Source: a virus
Strand: one strand, 5' to 3'
Length of the DNA: 33,359 nt
IMG/VR virus record: IMGVR_UViG_3300023235_000077
Coordinates: 1-33,359 of that record
This document shows, one piece after another, positions 15,860 through 22,124 of the stretch. Below the pieces are notes generated by a model, which worked only from the letters and a program-made list of their open reading frames with translations, was not told the DNA's origin and did not search any database. Position 1 is the stretch's first letter, and each line of letters opens with the position of its first letter. Made by a program: the position numbers and the translations under genes.

Positions 15860-15877
15860 CATCTATCGGGGATTAAT

Positions 15878-16519
15878 ATGAAATACACAACATATCTATT
15901 AACATCTAAAACATCCGGCAAACAATATGTGGGATATAGTTCAAAGGGTGTATCAGCGAGATTGCACAAACACCATATTAATGCTAAACGAGGTCAGCAG
16001 ACGCATTTATATAATGCGATACGATTATATGGTATAGATGATTTTTCATCAAAGATATTGTGGGAAGGTCGTTCTAAAAAGAAAGCAACTGATATGGAAA
16101 AGTTCTATATTAAAAATCTTGATACTTATGTGAATGGGTATAATCAAAGTCTTGGTGGTGATGGTGGATATTGTGTTCCCCCAGAGAAACGAGATGAGTT
16201 TTATAAAAATCATAGTAGGATGATGAAAGGAACGAATAATCCCAGATATATTAATGTTGATGACGAAACACTGCTTGAAGGCGCATATTCTTATTTTAAA
16301 GAACATGGTGTATTACCATTATATCACTGGTTTATATATAGTAAAACTCTTGGTTTTCCCACAAGTTATGCGCTGTGTAGATTTGAAGATTTGGGTGGTG
16401 GCAGAGTGGGATTTAAAAATTCTATGAAGAAAAAATATGGGTTGTGTGACGATGACTTTAAATATGTAAAAACTAAAGAACACAAACAAAAACTAGCAGA
16501 AGCAAGTAGGAGAAAATAA
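15878..16519 (+). CDS. GIY-YIG homing endonuclease in the nrdA break
   Basis: This 213-residue protein has an N-terminal GIY-YIG nuclease domain: YTTYLLTSKTSGKQYVGYS (the GIY and YIG strands, in variant form), an Arg helix (ARLHKHHINA), the metal-binding Glu in KATDMEKFYIKNLDTY, and the closing NGYNQSLGGDGGY. The C-terminal part carries short DNA-binding helices and ends in a NUMOD3-like KTKEHKQKLAEASRRK. It is a complete, free-standing gene with its own GGGG ribosome site, ending 2 bases before the C-intein gene. It probably cuts intein-less nrdA genes so the whole break is copied in; that target is inferred from position. Confidence 0.85.
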   Translation: MKYTTYLLTSKTSGKQYVGYSSKGVSARLHKHHINAKRGQQTHLYNAIRLYGIDDFSSKILWEGRSKKKATDMEKFYIKNLDTYVNGYNQSLGGDGGYCVPPEKRDEFYKNHSRMMKGTNNPRYINVDDETLLEGAYSYFKEHGVLPLYHWFIYSKTLGFPTSYALCRFEDLGGGRVGFKNSMKKKYGLCDDDFKYVKTKEHKQKLAEASRRK

Positions 16520-16521
16520 TC

Positions 16522-16623
16522 ATGGCCTTAAAAATAACGAAACTAACTCAGCGCCGGCCCGTATATGATATTACTGTAGAGAACAACCACAACTTTTATG
16601 CTAATGGTATTGTTGTGCATAAC
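16522..16623 (+). other. Split intein C-terminal part (NrdA intein)
   Basis: This is a 34-residue C-intein. Block F is PVYDITVENNHNFYANGIVV and block G is VVHN, followed by Cys+1. Penultimate His and terminal Asn are intact, so the standard Cys1/Asn/Cys+1 chemistry is expected. The 105 + 34 residue split matches known natural split inteins broken at the usual endonuclease insertion site. Confidence 0.9.
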
Positions 16624-17568
16624 TGTAATGAGATTCACCTTCCTACTAATGAAGATCGCACTGCTGTGTGTTGTTTGTCATCTGTCAATCTGGAGAAATT
16701 TGATGAATGGAAGGATACTACAATGATTCGTGATCTTATTCGATTCCTAGATAACGTCCTTCAGTTCTTCATTGACAATGCGGGTGATGAAATCAGTCGT
16801 GCTCGTTTCTCTGCTACACAAGAACGTAGCCTTGGTTTGGGTGCAATGGGATGGCATTCTTATTTGCACAAGCATCGTATCCCCCTTGAGTCTCCATCTG
16901 CTGTGGTTAAAAACATTCAAATCTTTGAACATATTAAATCAGAAGCAGTTGCAGAGACAGAACAACTTTCAAAGGAACGTGGTGAATGTCCAGATATGAA
17001 GGGTACAAGAAGGCGCAATTCTCACCTATTGGCAATTGCACCTAATGCAAACAGTTCAATCATCTGTGGCACGTCGCCATCTATTGAGCCCAGTAAGGCA
17101 AATGCATATACGCACAGAACCCGTGCTGGTTCCCATTTGGTTAAAGATAAATATCTTGAAGAGGAATTGGAGAAGATAAATAAGAATGATGCAACAACTT
17201 GGAGTTCGATTATCACTAATGGTGGTTCTGTTCAACACCTAAGTTTTCTGTCATCAGAGGTAAAGGATATATTCAGGACTGCTATTGAAATTGACCAAAA
17301 CGCAATCGTTTCTCAGGCTGCTGATCGGCAACAGTTTCTATGTCAGGGTCAGTCATTAAATGTGTTCTTTCCAGCAGGCGCATCGAAGGCAGACCTACAT
17401 AAAGTACACTACAATGCTTGGAAGTTGGGTTGTAAGGGATTGTATTATCTTCGTACAGAAACCTCAGCCAAAGCAGAGAATGTGTCAACCAAAATAGTGC
17501 GTGATGCATTGAAAGATTACGAAACACAAACAATGACACAAGAGGAGTGTATAGCATGTTCGGGATAG
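16522..17568 (+). CDS. nrdA: Ribonucleotide reductase alpha subunit, C-terminal half preceded by C-intein
   Basis: Residues 1-34 are the C-intein and residues 35-348 the C-terminal RNR extein. The extein begins at the catalytic cysteine (CNEIHLPTNEDRTAVCC). It has LGAMGWHSYLHKHRIPL, APNANSSIICGTSPSIEPSK, the radical-transfer tyrosines in GLYYLRTETS and the C-terminal redox pair ECIACSG. After splicing with the 14612 product the mature subunit would be about 601 residues, short because the ATP-cone is absent. The gene starts 2 bases after the endonuclease gene; AGTAGGAGA precedes the ATG. The next gene overlaps its end. Confidence 0.92.
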   Translation: MALKITKLTQRRPVYDITVENNHNFYANGIVVHNCNEIHLPTNEDRTAVCCLSSVNLEKFDEWKDTTMIRDLIRFLDNVLQFFIDNAGDEISRARFSATQERSLGLGAMGWHSYLHKHRIPLESPSAVVKNIQIFEHIKSEAVAETEQLSKERGECPDMKGTRRRNSHLLAIAPNANSSIICGTSPSIEPSKANAYTHRTRAGSHLVKDKYLEEELEKINKNDATTWSSIITNGGSVQHLSFLSSEVKDIFRTAIEIDQNAIVSQAADRQQFLCQGQSLNVFFPAGASKADLHKVHYNAWKLGCKGLYYLRTETSAKAENVSTKIVRDALKDYETQTMTQEECIACSG

Positions 17569-17870
17569 CGCTAACAAAATCGGCAGTTGATTATCTAGAT
17601 AGTGTTAGATCAGATGGAGACTATGTGTCCCTTGGAGTTAAGGGTGGTGGATGTTCTGGTTTGGAATATGTTTGGGCAATGGCATCAGAGCTTCCAGATG
17701 TAAATTGGTCAGAACCAATTGAAAATGTATTAGTACTTGACCCAATGGCAGAGATGTATGTCTTGGGGTCAGAAATAGATTATGTAACAGAGTTGGGGGG
17801 TTCGTTCCTCAAAATTAGCAATCCACAACAGAAAAGTAGTTGTGGTTGTGGATCATCGTTTGGAGTATAG
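17556..17870 (+). CDS. A-type iron-sulfur/iron carrier (IscA/HesB-like)
   Basis: This 104-residue protein contains [14 protein letters not shown] and the C-terminal CGCGSSF, the three-cysteine signature of A-type carriers (IscA, ErpA, SufA), which accept and pass on Fe-S clusters or iron. The start ATG 17556 lies inside the end of nrdA, with AGAGGAG 9 bases upstream. An upstream in-frame ATG at 17547 is less well placed. Its position between nrdA and nrdB suggests it supports metal loading, perhaps of the NrdB di-iron centre. That link is inference. Confidence 0.85.
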   Translation: MFGIALTKSAVDYLDSVRSDGDYVSLGVKGGGCSGLEYVWAMASELPDVNWSEPIENVLVLDPMAEMYVLGSEIDYVTELGGSFLKISNPQQKSSCGCGSSFGV

Positions 17871-17871
17871 T

Positions 17872-19023
17872 ATGAATATAAGAGTGGTAACAAAGTCCGA
17901 TTGTCCATTTTGCACGATGGCAAAGAGTTGGTTGAAGGAACATGCATTTGAGTATGAAGAGGATTTGATTGATAATGAAGAAGAACGTCTAGCGTTCTAT
18001 CAGACAATCAATGGCGCTACCGAAGTGGTGGGTGCGATGAATACTCGTAGGGTTAATTCTGTTCCCCAAATCTTTATTGATGACAAGCGTATCGGGGGTT
18101 ATGATGATCTAATGAAGATGGGTGATGACCTACTGAAGAAACGCAGCGGGGGTGGACTATTACAGTTCAGTGAAACCTATAAACCGTTTCACTATCCTTG
18201 GGCAGTAGAGATTACCACACGCCATGAAAAGGCACATTGGATTGAGGACGAACTTGATTTGTCTGAGGATGTGGCTGATTGGAAGTCTGGTAAGGTCACT
18301 GAGACTGAGAAGGAATATGTTACCAACATCCTACGCCTGTTCACACAGTCTGATGTTGCAGTGGGTCAGAACTATTATGACCAGTTTATTCCCAAGTTCA
18401 AGAATAATGAAATCCGTAACATGCTTGGTTCTTTTGCAGCCCGTGAAGGTATACACCAACGTGCATATGCTCTACTCAATGAGACACTTGGGTTGCCAGA
18501 CAGTGAGTACCATGCATTCCTAGAGTACAAGGAAATGGTAAATAAGATTGAGTTCATGCAGGAGTCAGACAATACCACAATGAAGGGTCTAGGTCTTGCA
18601 CTTGCAAAGTCTGTGTTCAATGAAGGTGTTGCACTGTTTGCGTCATTCGTTATGCTCCTCAACTTCCAGCGGTTCGGTAAGATGAAGGGTATGGGTAAGG
18701 TTGTTGAGTGGTCTATTCGTGACGAAGCATTATTGGTTGGCACGAAAGTAACAACTAAGGCCGGCGATAAAAATATTGAAAATATAACATTAGAAGATGA
18801 AGTGTTACAATTTGATATGAACACAAAAGATTTTTCATATACAAACCCAACAAAAACACAAAAAGTTATTCGTGATGAAATATATCATTTTGAGGGCGCC
18901 GGGTTTGACCAAAAAGTTTCACCAAATCATAGAATGATATATGAACAGGGTGGTGAAATAAAGGAATGTTTAGCAAAGGATTTTGAACCATCAGAAGACA
19001 AATATTTTATAATTGTTGAATAA
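17872..19023 (+). CDS. nrdB: Glutaredoxin-NrdB fusion, N-terminal half with N-intein
   Basis: Residues 1-90 are a glutaredoxin: [17 protein letters not shown] (CPFC active site), [19 protein letters not shown]. Residues 95-285 are the first part of the RNR small subunit. [12 protein letters not shown] carries Glu, His and the radical Tyr, and [16 protein letters not shown] carries another iron-ligand Glu. The extein stops at VVEWSIRDE, in the middle of the iron-binding E-x-x-H motif. The last 98 residues are an N-intein. GGAG lies 6 bases before ATG 17872. The product must be trans-spliced to the protein encoded at 19848 to build the di-iron site. The glutaredoxin could supply electrons to the same enzyme. 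Confidence 0.88.
   Translation: MNIRVVTKSDCPFCTMAKSWLKEHAFEYEEDLIDNEEERLAFYQTINGATEVVGAMNTRRVNSVPQIFIDDKRIGGYDDLMKMGDDLLKKRSGGGLLQFSETYKPFHYPWAVEITTRHEKAHWIEDELDLSEDVADWKSGKVTETEKEYVTNILRLFTQSDVAVGQNYYDQFIPKFKNNEIRNMLGSFAAREGIHQRAYALLNETLGLPDSEYHAFLEYKEMVNKIEFMQESDNTTMKGLGLALAKSVFNEGVALFASFVMLLNFQRFGKMKGMGKVVEWSIRDEALLVGTKVTTKAGDKNIENITLEDEVLQFDMNTKDFSYTNPTKTQKVIRDEIYHFEGAGFDQKVSPNHRMIYEQGGEIKECLAKDFEPSEDKYFIIVE
18727..19020 (+). other. Split intein N-terminal part (NrdB intein, Ala1 type)
   Basis: These 98 residues begin ALLVGTKV and include a block B-like segment [20 protein letters not shown], with SPNH as the TxxH equivalent. Extein logic fixes the boundary. Splicing RDE to SMH gives the required E-x-x-H iron motif, while keeping the Ala in the extein would give E-x-x-x-H. 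The first intein residue is therefore Ala, not Cys or Ser. Confidence 0.8.
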
Positions 19024-19049
19024 CTCTTTCGTCTTGAATACTCCATTAT

Positions 19050-19057
19050 TATAAATA
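19050..19057 (+). promoter_or_regulatory. T4-type late promoter inside intein break
   Basis: TATAAATA lies 29-36 bases before the endonuclease starts at 19081/19087. It overlaps an 8-bp A/T hairpin (19047-19054 with 19061-19068). This repeats the arrangement in the nrdA break. Confidence 0.65.
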
Positions 19058-19086
19058 GTATTATAATATTAACTGGGGGTATGTTG

Positions 19087-19857
19087 ATGGGGTATATATA
19101 CAAAACATTAAATGTAACTAATAATAGGGTTTATATTGGTAAAAGTCATAAAAAAATATTTGATGAAAATTACTTTGGTTCTGGAATGTTGCTGCGTCAA
19201 TCAATAAAAAAACACGGCAGTACTGATCATTTAATTGTTTCTATTATTGAATATTGTGATAATAGTGATATAGATGATAGAGAAATATATTGGATTGACA
19301 AATATAAATCTAAATTTGGTGATTTGATATACAATTTATCAGAAGGTGGTTCGGGCGGAAACACAAATAAATATAAATCACCAGAAGAAAGGAATAAAAT
19401 ATATAAACGCATATCAAAGAAAACTATTGGGAGAAAAGATTCGCCAGAAGTAAAATTGAAAAAATCAATATCAGCTAAAAAAAGAATAATAGATTTTCCT
19501 AACACATTACCGGACAATAAAGGAAGAATTCATGAGAGGAGTGGTTTAGAAAATATACGAAATGGGATAAAAAAAAGAATTGGTGAGATGACTATAACTG
19601 ATGGTGTAAATGAAAAAAAGATTATGAATGAAATTGATATTCCTGATGGTTGGCAAAGAGGGAGAAGCAATGCGTTTAAAAATAAATCGAGGGGGAGAAC
19701 AATGAGTGTTGAATCTTCATCTAAAAAATCAAAACATTTTACTGGAAAAATTAGAATCACAAATAAAGTGGAAAATAAATGGATTTGTGGGGGACAAGAA
19801 ATTCCAGCTGGATATATAAGAGGAATAACAAAAAGGGGTGACATGATATGCAAATAA
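19087..19857 (+). CDS. GIY-YIG homing endonuclease in the nrdB break
   Basis: This 256-residue GIY-YIG protein has GYIYKTLNVTNNRVYIGKSH (GIY and YIG strands), an FGSG.LL helix (YFGSGMLLRQSIKKHG), the catalytic Glu in DDREIYWIDKYKS and NLSEGGSGGN. A long basic C-terminal region follows, with NUMOD3-like segments and two similar sub-domains (TDGVNEKKI...IPDGWQRGR and ITNKVENKWI...IPAGYIRG). I prefer ATG 19087 because GGGGG at 19075-19079 is then at normal spacing; ATG 19081 is also possible. It overlaps the C-intein gene by 10 bases. It is not a close copy of the nrdA-break nuclease, which implies a separate invasion. Confidence 0.82.
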   Translation: MGYIYKTLNVTNNRVYIGKSHKKIFDENYFGSGMLLRQSIKKHGSTDHLIVSIIEYCDNSDIDDREIYWIDKYKSKFGDLIYNLSEGGSGGNTNKYKSPEERNKIYKRISKKTIGRKDSPEVKLKKSISAKKRIIDFPNTLPDNKGRIHERSGLENIRNGIKKRIGEMTITDGVNEKKIMNEIDIPDGWQRGRSNAFKNKSRGRTMSVESSSKKSKHFTGKIRITNKVENKWICGGQEIPAGYIRGITKRGDMICK

Positions 19858-19991
19858 AAAGAATTAAATCAACCGATGTAAAAATAACACATACAAAACT
19901 TGACGAACCAACAGAATTTCATTGCTTATCTGTTCCGGGTAAATCATTTGTTGTTACGGATGAACATGGCAATAGGTCGGTTACTGGAAAT
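19848..19991 (+). other. Split intein C-terminal part (NrdB intein)
   Basis: This 48-residue C-intein begins basic (MQIKRIKSTDVKITHTK). Block F is EFHCLSVPGKSFVVTD and it ends RSVTGN before Ser+1. The penultimate residue is Gly instead of the usual His, as in many phage inteins ending TGN-S. With Ala1 and Ser+1, the splicing chemistry must skip the first acyl shift. Confidence 0.82.
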
Positions 19992-20384
19992 AGTATGCAT
20001 GTTGAGGGGAACGCTAAACTGTTCCGTCAATTTTGTGTTGAGCATCCCAAGGTAGTTGATGATGATTTCAAGGGAGACATTTATGTTATGGCTCGTGTTG
20101 CAGTCAAGTTAGAAGACAAATTCATTGACCTTGCCTATAAGATGGGTGAGATTGAAGGTCTAGATGCGTCTGAAGTAAAGTCATATATAAGGTATATAAC
20201 AGACAGACGTTTATTGCAGTTGGGTTTAAAAACCAATTTTAAGGTAAAGGAAAATCCTCTGCCTTGGTTAGAGTGGGTACTGAATGGTGCAGACCACACT
20301 AACTTCTTTGAGGGAAGAGTTACAGAATATGAGGTGGCAGGATTATCAGGCAACTGGGAAGACGCATATGAGGCAATTGCGTGA
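19848..20384 (+). CDS. nrdB: Ribonucleotide reductase beta subunit, C-terminal half preceded by C-intein
   Basis: Residues 1-48 are the C-intein and residues 49-178 the NrdB C-extein. The extein begins SMHVEGNAKLFRQF, so splicing restores RDE-SMH and the last iron ligands. It continues with MARVAVKLEDKFIDLAYKMG and YIRYITDRRLLQLGL and ends GLSGNWEDAYEAIA. The spliced product would be about 415 residues including the glutaredoxin domain. The gene overlaps the endonuclease gene by 10 bases and the next small gene by 4 (GTGA), so it depends on coupled translation. Confidence 0.9.
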   Translation: MQIKRIKSTDVKITHTKLDEPTEFHCLSVPGKSFVVTDEHGNRSVTGNSMHVEGNAKLFRQFCVEHPKVVDDDFKGDIYVMARVAVKLEDKFIDLAYKMGEIEGLDASEVKSYIRYITDRRLLQLGLKTNFKVKENPLPWLEWVLNGADHTNFFEGRVTEYEVAGLSGNWEDAYEAIA

Positions 20385-20539
20385 AATTAATAGTATGTGA
20401 AGAATGTGAAGCAGAGTTTCGTATTAAACATGGGATGGATGAACACCATTATCAAATAACCTATTGTCCTTTCTGTGGTGAATCAACTTATGATCCAGAA
20501 TTTGTTGATGAGATTGAGTGGAGCGAAGAGGATGAATAA
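20381..20539 (+). CDS. Small zinc-ribbon protein
   Basis: This 52-residue protein starts at GTG 20381 (GTGA overlap with the nrdB stop) and ends in a TAATG overlap with the next gene. Two Cys pairs, LIVCEECEAEF and YCPFCGES, form a rubredoxin-like zinc ribbon, followed by an acidic tail. I recall similar short proteins near nrd genes in marine T4-like phages. The tight coupling on both sides supports it as real despite its size. Function is unknown. Confidence 0.72.
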   Translation: MKLIVCEECEAEFRIKHGMDEHHYQITYCPFCGESTYDPEFVDEIEWSEEDE

Positions 20540-20970
20540 TGAGTGATTTTTATATTACTGGAACAAGGAGAGGCCTTGGTCAAGCACTTAGTGTATTCTA
20601 TGACACAGTAGATACTCTAGAAGATTGTGATGTATTTATTAATTGCAAACATGATGGGTTTCAACAAGTTGATCTATTGTATAAGGCTGCTGAACTCAAC
20701 AAACGTATAATTAATATAGGATCAAATTCTCCTGATCAGCGTGGAAATAGAATTAGAACTTATCCAACTGAGAAAGCAGCATTAGACTATGCTAATGATC
20801 AATTGTTTTATCAAGGAATAGATACAACGATTGTAAGGTTTGGTCGTTTTGATACTGCTAGGGTTGCTCATATTGACGCTCCAAAAATGACTGTATCATA
20901 TTGTGTATCACTTATTGATTGGATTCTTAATCAACCATATAGAGTAAAAGACATTACGGTTACACCATGA
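20539..20970 (+). CDS. Compact short-chain dehydrogenase/reductase-like protein
   Basis: This 143-residue protein has the Rossmann nucleotide motif YITGTRRGLGQAL (TGxxxGxG) at residues 5-17, INIGSNSPD and a YxxxK-type motif (TYPTEKAALDYA), the hallmarks of SDR enzymes. It is about half the usual 250 residues: the substrate-binding part is much reduced and one strand pair after the cofactor motif seems absent. Whether it is an active oxidoreductase, and on what substrate, is unclear. It is coupled to genes on both sides by overlaps. Confidence 0.72.
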   Translation: MSDFYITGTRRGLGQALSVFYDTVDTLEDCDVFINCKHDGFQQVDLLYKAAELNKRIINIGSNSPDQRGNRIRTYPTEKAALDYANDQLFYQGIDTTIVRFGRFDTARVAHIDAPKMTVSYCVSLIDWILNQPYRVKDITVTP

Positions 20971-21122
20971 ACATGTGGAAATATTGGTGTAAGGCAATCG
21001 GGTATAAAGCATTTGATGAGGATGACAAAGCAGACAGGGTTGCGATAATCAGGACTGTTTGGGTTGTCTTACATACAGCAACATGCTTTGCAATTATTGC
21101 AAACGCTTGGAGACAGTGGTGA
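20967..21122 (+). CDS. Small single-pass membrane protein
   Basis: This 51-residue protein starts in an ATGA overlap with the preceding stop. It reads MNMWKYWCKAIGYKAF, an acidic stretch (DEDDKADR), then a membrane helix (TVWVVLHTATCFAIIANAW). It ends at TGA 21120-21122, overlapping a GTG start at 21119. I associate this short WKYWCKAIG...ADR+helix form with marine T4-like phages. Function is unknown. Confidence 0.68.
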   Translation: MNMWKYWCKAIGYKAFDEDDKADRVAIIRTVWVVLHTATCFAIIANAWRQW

Positions 21123-21535
21123 CTTGGCACTACAACGGAAAACCATTCACAAGTGAAATGATTGAAGACAATCTTGGTTTTGTTTATATAGTAACTGACA
21201 AAAGAAATGGTAAAGACTATATTGGCAAAAAAGGTTTAGTGTCTAAAAGAAAATTACCCCCACTGAAGGGTAAGAAAAGAAAACGCATCAAGATAGTGGA
21301 GACTGATTGGAAAACTTACTGTGGTTCAAATGAAGAAGTAAAGTTGTTAGTAGAAGAACACGGATTAGAATTGTTTGATAGAAAAATTGTTCGGCTATGT
21401 AAATCAAAGGGCGAAATAAATTACTATGAAGCTAAACTTCAATTTGACACAGATTGTCTATTAAAACCAGATGAATTTTATAATGCATTTATAGGATGTA
21501 AAATAAGTCGCTCCCACCTAATAACTAAACCCTAA
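21119..21535 (+). CDS. SegE-like GIY-YIG domain protein
   Basis: From GTG 21119 this is a 138-residue protein. GFVYIVTDKRNGKDYIGKKG carries the GIY-YIG strands, followed by basic KKRKRIKIVETDWKTYCGSN, LVEEHG and a Glu in INYYEAKLQFDTDC. It resembles the T4 SegE group, single-domain free-standing nucleases common in T4-like phages. An upstream ATG at 21059 lies within the preceding gene in another frame and lacks support. Unlike the three other GIY-YIG proteins here it has no NUMOD tail and sits in an ordinary operon, so it may be a resident phage nuclease rather than a mobile one. Confidence 0.75.
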   Translation: MTWHYNGKPFTSEMIEDNLGFVYIVTDKRNGKDYIGKKGLVSKRKLPPLKGKKRKRIKIVETDWKTYCGSNEEVKLLVEEHGLELFDRKIVRLCKSKGEINYYEAKLQFDTDCLLKPDEFYNAFIGCKISRSHLITKP

Positions 21536-21558
21536 AACACCCGAATCACCTAAATAAT

Positions 21559-21578
21559 CCTATATCGTATTTTATAGG
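21559..21578 (+). promoter_or_regulatory. Hairpin overlapping a ribosome-binding site
   Basis: CCTATA (21559-21564) and TATAGG (21573-21578) form a 6-bp stem with an 8-base loop. It takes in the first bases of the AGGAG ribosome site (21576-21580) of the gene at 21587. It could limit translation of the first gene of the curli block. A weak late-promoter-like CCTAAATA lies just upstream. Confidence 0.4.
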
Positions 21579-21586
21579 AGTCAGCG

Positions 21587-21865
21587 ATGGAAATATTTGC
21601 AATTATCGCTGAACTTGGTTTTACGGTTACTGCCGTTTTAGCTGGTGGTGCATTTATTATTATTCTCCTAAAATATATACTAGCATCGGTGGTAGATTCC
21701 GCTGCGACATTGAATATGTTGATTACGGCGTTAGATAACCGTGTCAAAACTATTAATAATGAAATTGTGAGACTAGACTCTTTGGTATGCCATGTATTGG
21801 GTGTAAAACCAGATGTCCGAAGGATGTCTGCTGCCGATGGCAAGGAGGATGCCAGAAAGGACTAG
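21587..21865 (+). CDS. Small membrane/coiled-coil protein 1 before curli genes
   Basis: This 92-residue protein has a membrane helix at about residues 10-32 (VTAVLAGGAFIIILLKYILA), a coiled-coil-like segment (ALDNRVKTINNEIVRLDSLV) and a basic tail. AGGAG lies 6 bases before ATG 21587. It has the same plan as the next gene: N-terminal membrane helix, then an NxxxxRLD-type helix. The pair could be an old duplication. The layout recalls BhlA/UviB-type small holin-like proteins. A role in export or lysis is inference. Confidence 0.68.
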   Translation: MEIFAIIAELGFTVTAVLAGGAFIIILLKYILASVVDSAATLNMLITALDNRVKTINNEIVRLDSLVCHVLGVKPDVRRMSAADGKEDARKD

Positions 21866-21869
21866 TTGA

Positions 21870-22124
21870 ATGGAAGAGATTATTAAAGCAGTCCAAGAAC
21901 AGGGCATTACTGTAGTTATGGCTGTTGGTATGGGTTATTTCATATTCTTTATTTGGAGATACGTCACCCAAGAAATTCTTCCCGCATTGGAAAAGGCAAC
22001 CGGAACTACTATTGGACTTATTGATAGGGTACGGATGCTTGACAATGATATGATACGAATGGACCAAAAGATCAATACTATACTGGAACTTCGTGATATT
22101 GAGAAGGAGAAGAAGAATGATTAG
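21870..22124 (+). CDS. Small membrane/coiled-coil protein 2 before curli genes
   Basis: This 84-residue protein reads MEEIIKAVQEQGITVVMAVG, then a membrane helix (VMAVGMGYFIFFIWRYV) and a helix with RVRMLDNDMIRMDQKINTIL. The N-terminus and topology resemble BhlA/UviB family proteins, described as holin-like or bacteriocin-associated. It shares overall plan with the preceding protein (…DNxxIRxDxxI/V). Its 3' end overlaps the csgF-like start at 22117, tying it to the curli block. Confidence 0.68.
   Translation: MEEIIKAVQEQGITVVMAVGMGYFIFFIWRYVTQEILPALEKATGTTIGLIDRVRMLDNDMIRMDQKINTILELRDIEKEKKND

Noticed and set aside
14612-17568. nrdA interpreted as a pseudogene broken by an insertion
   Set aside because: Intein blocks A, B, F and G, their key residues and both extein halves are intact, and each piece has its own start signals. 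A functional split intein explains it better than decay.
21549-21556. CCTAAATA as a late promoter for the curli block
   Set aside because: It has two mismatches to TATAAATA at the start of the box. I mention it only as a weak element.
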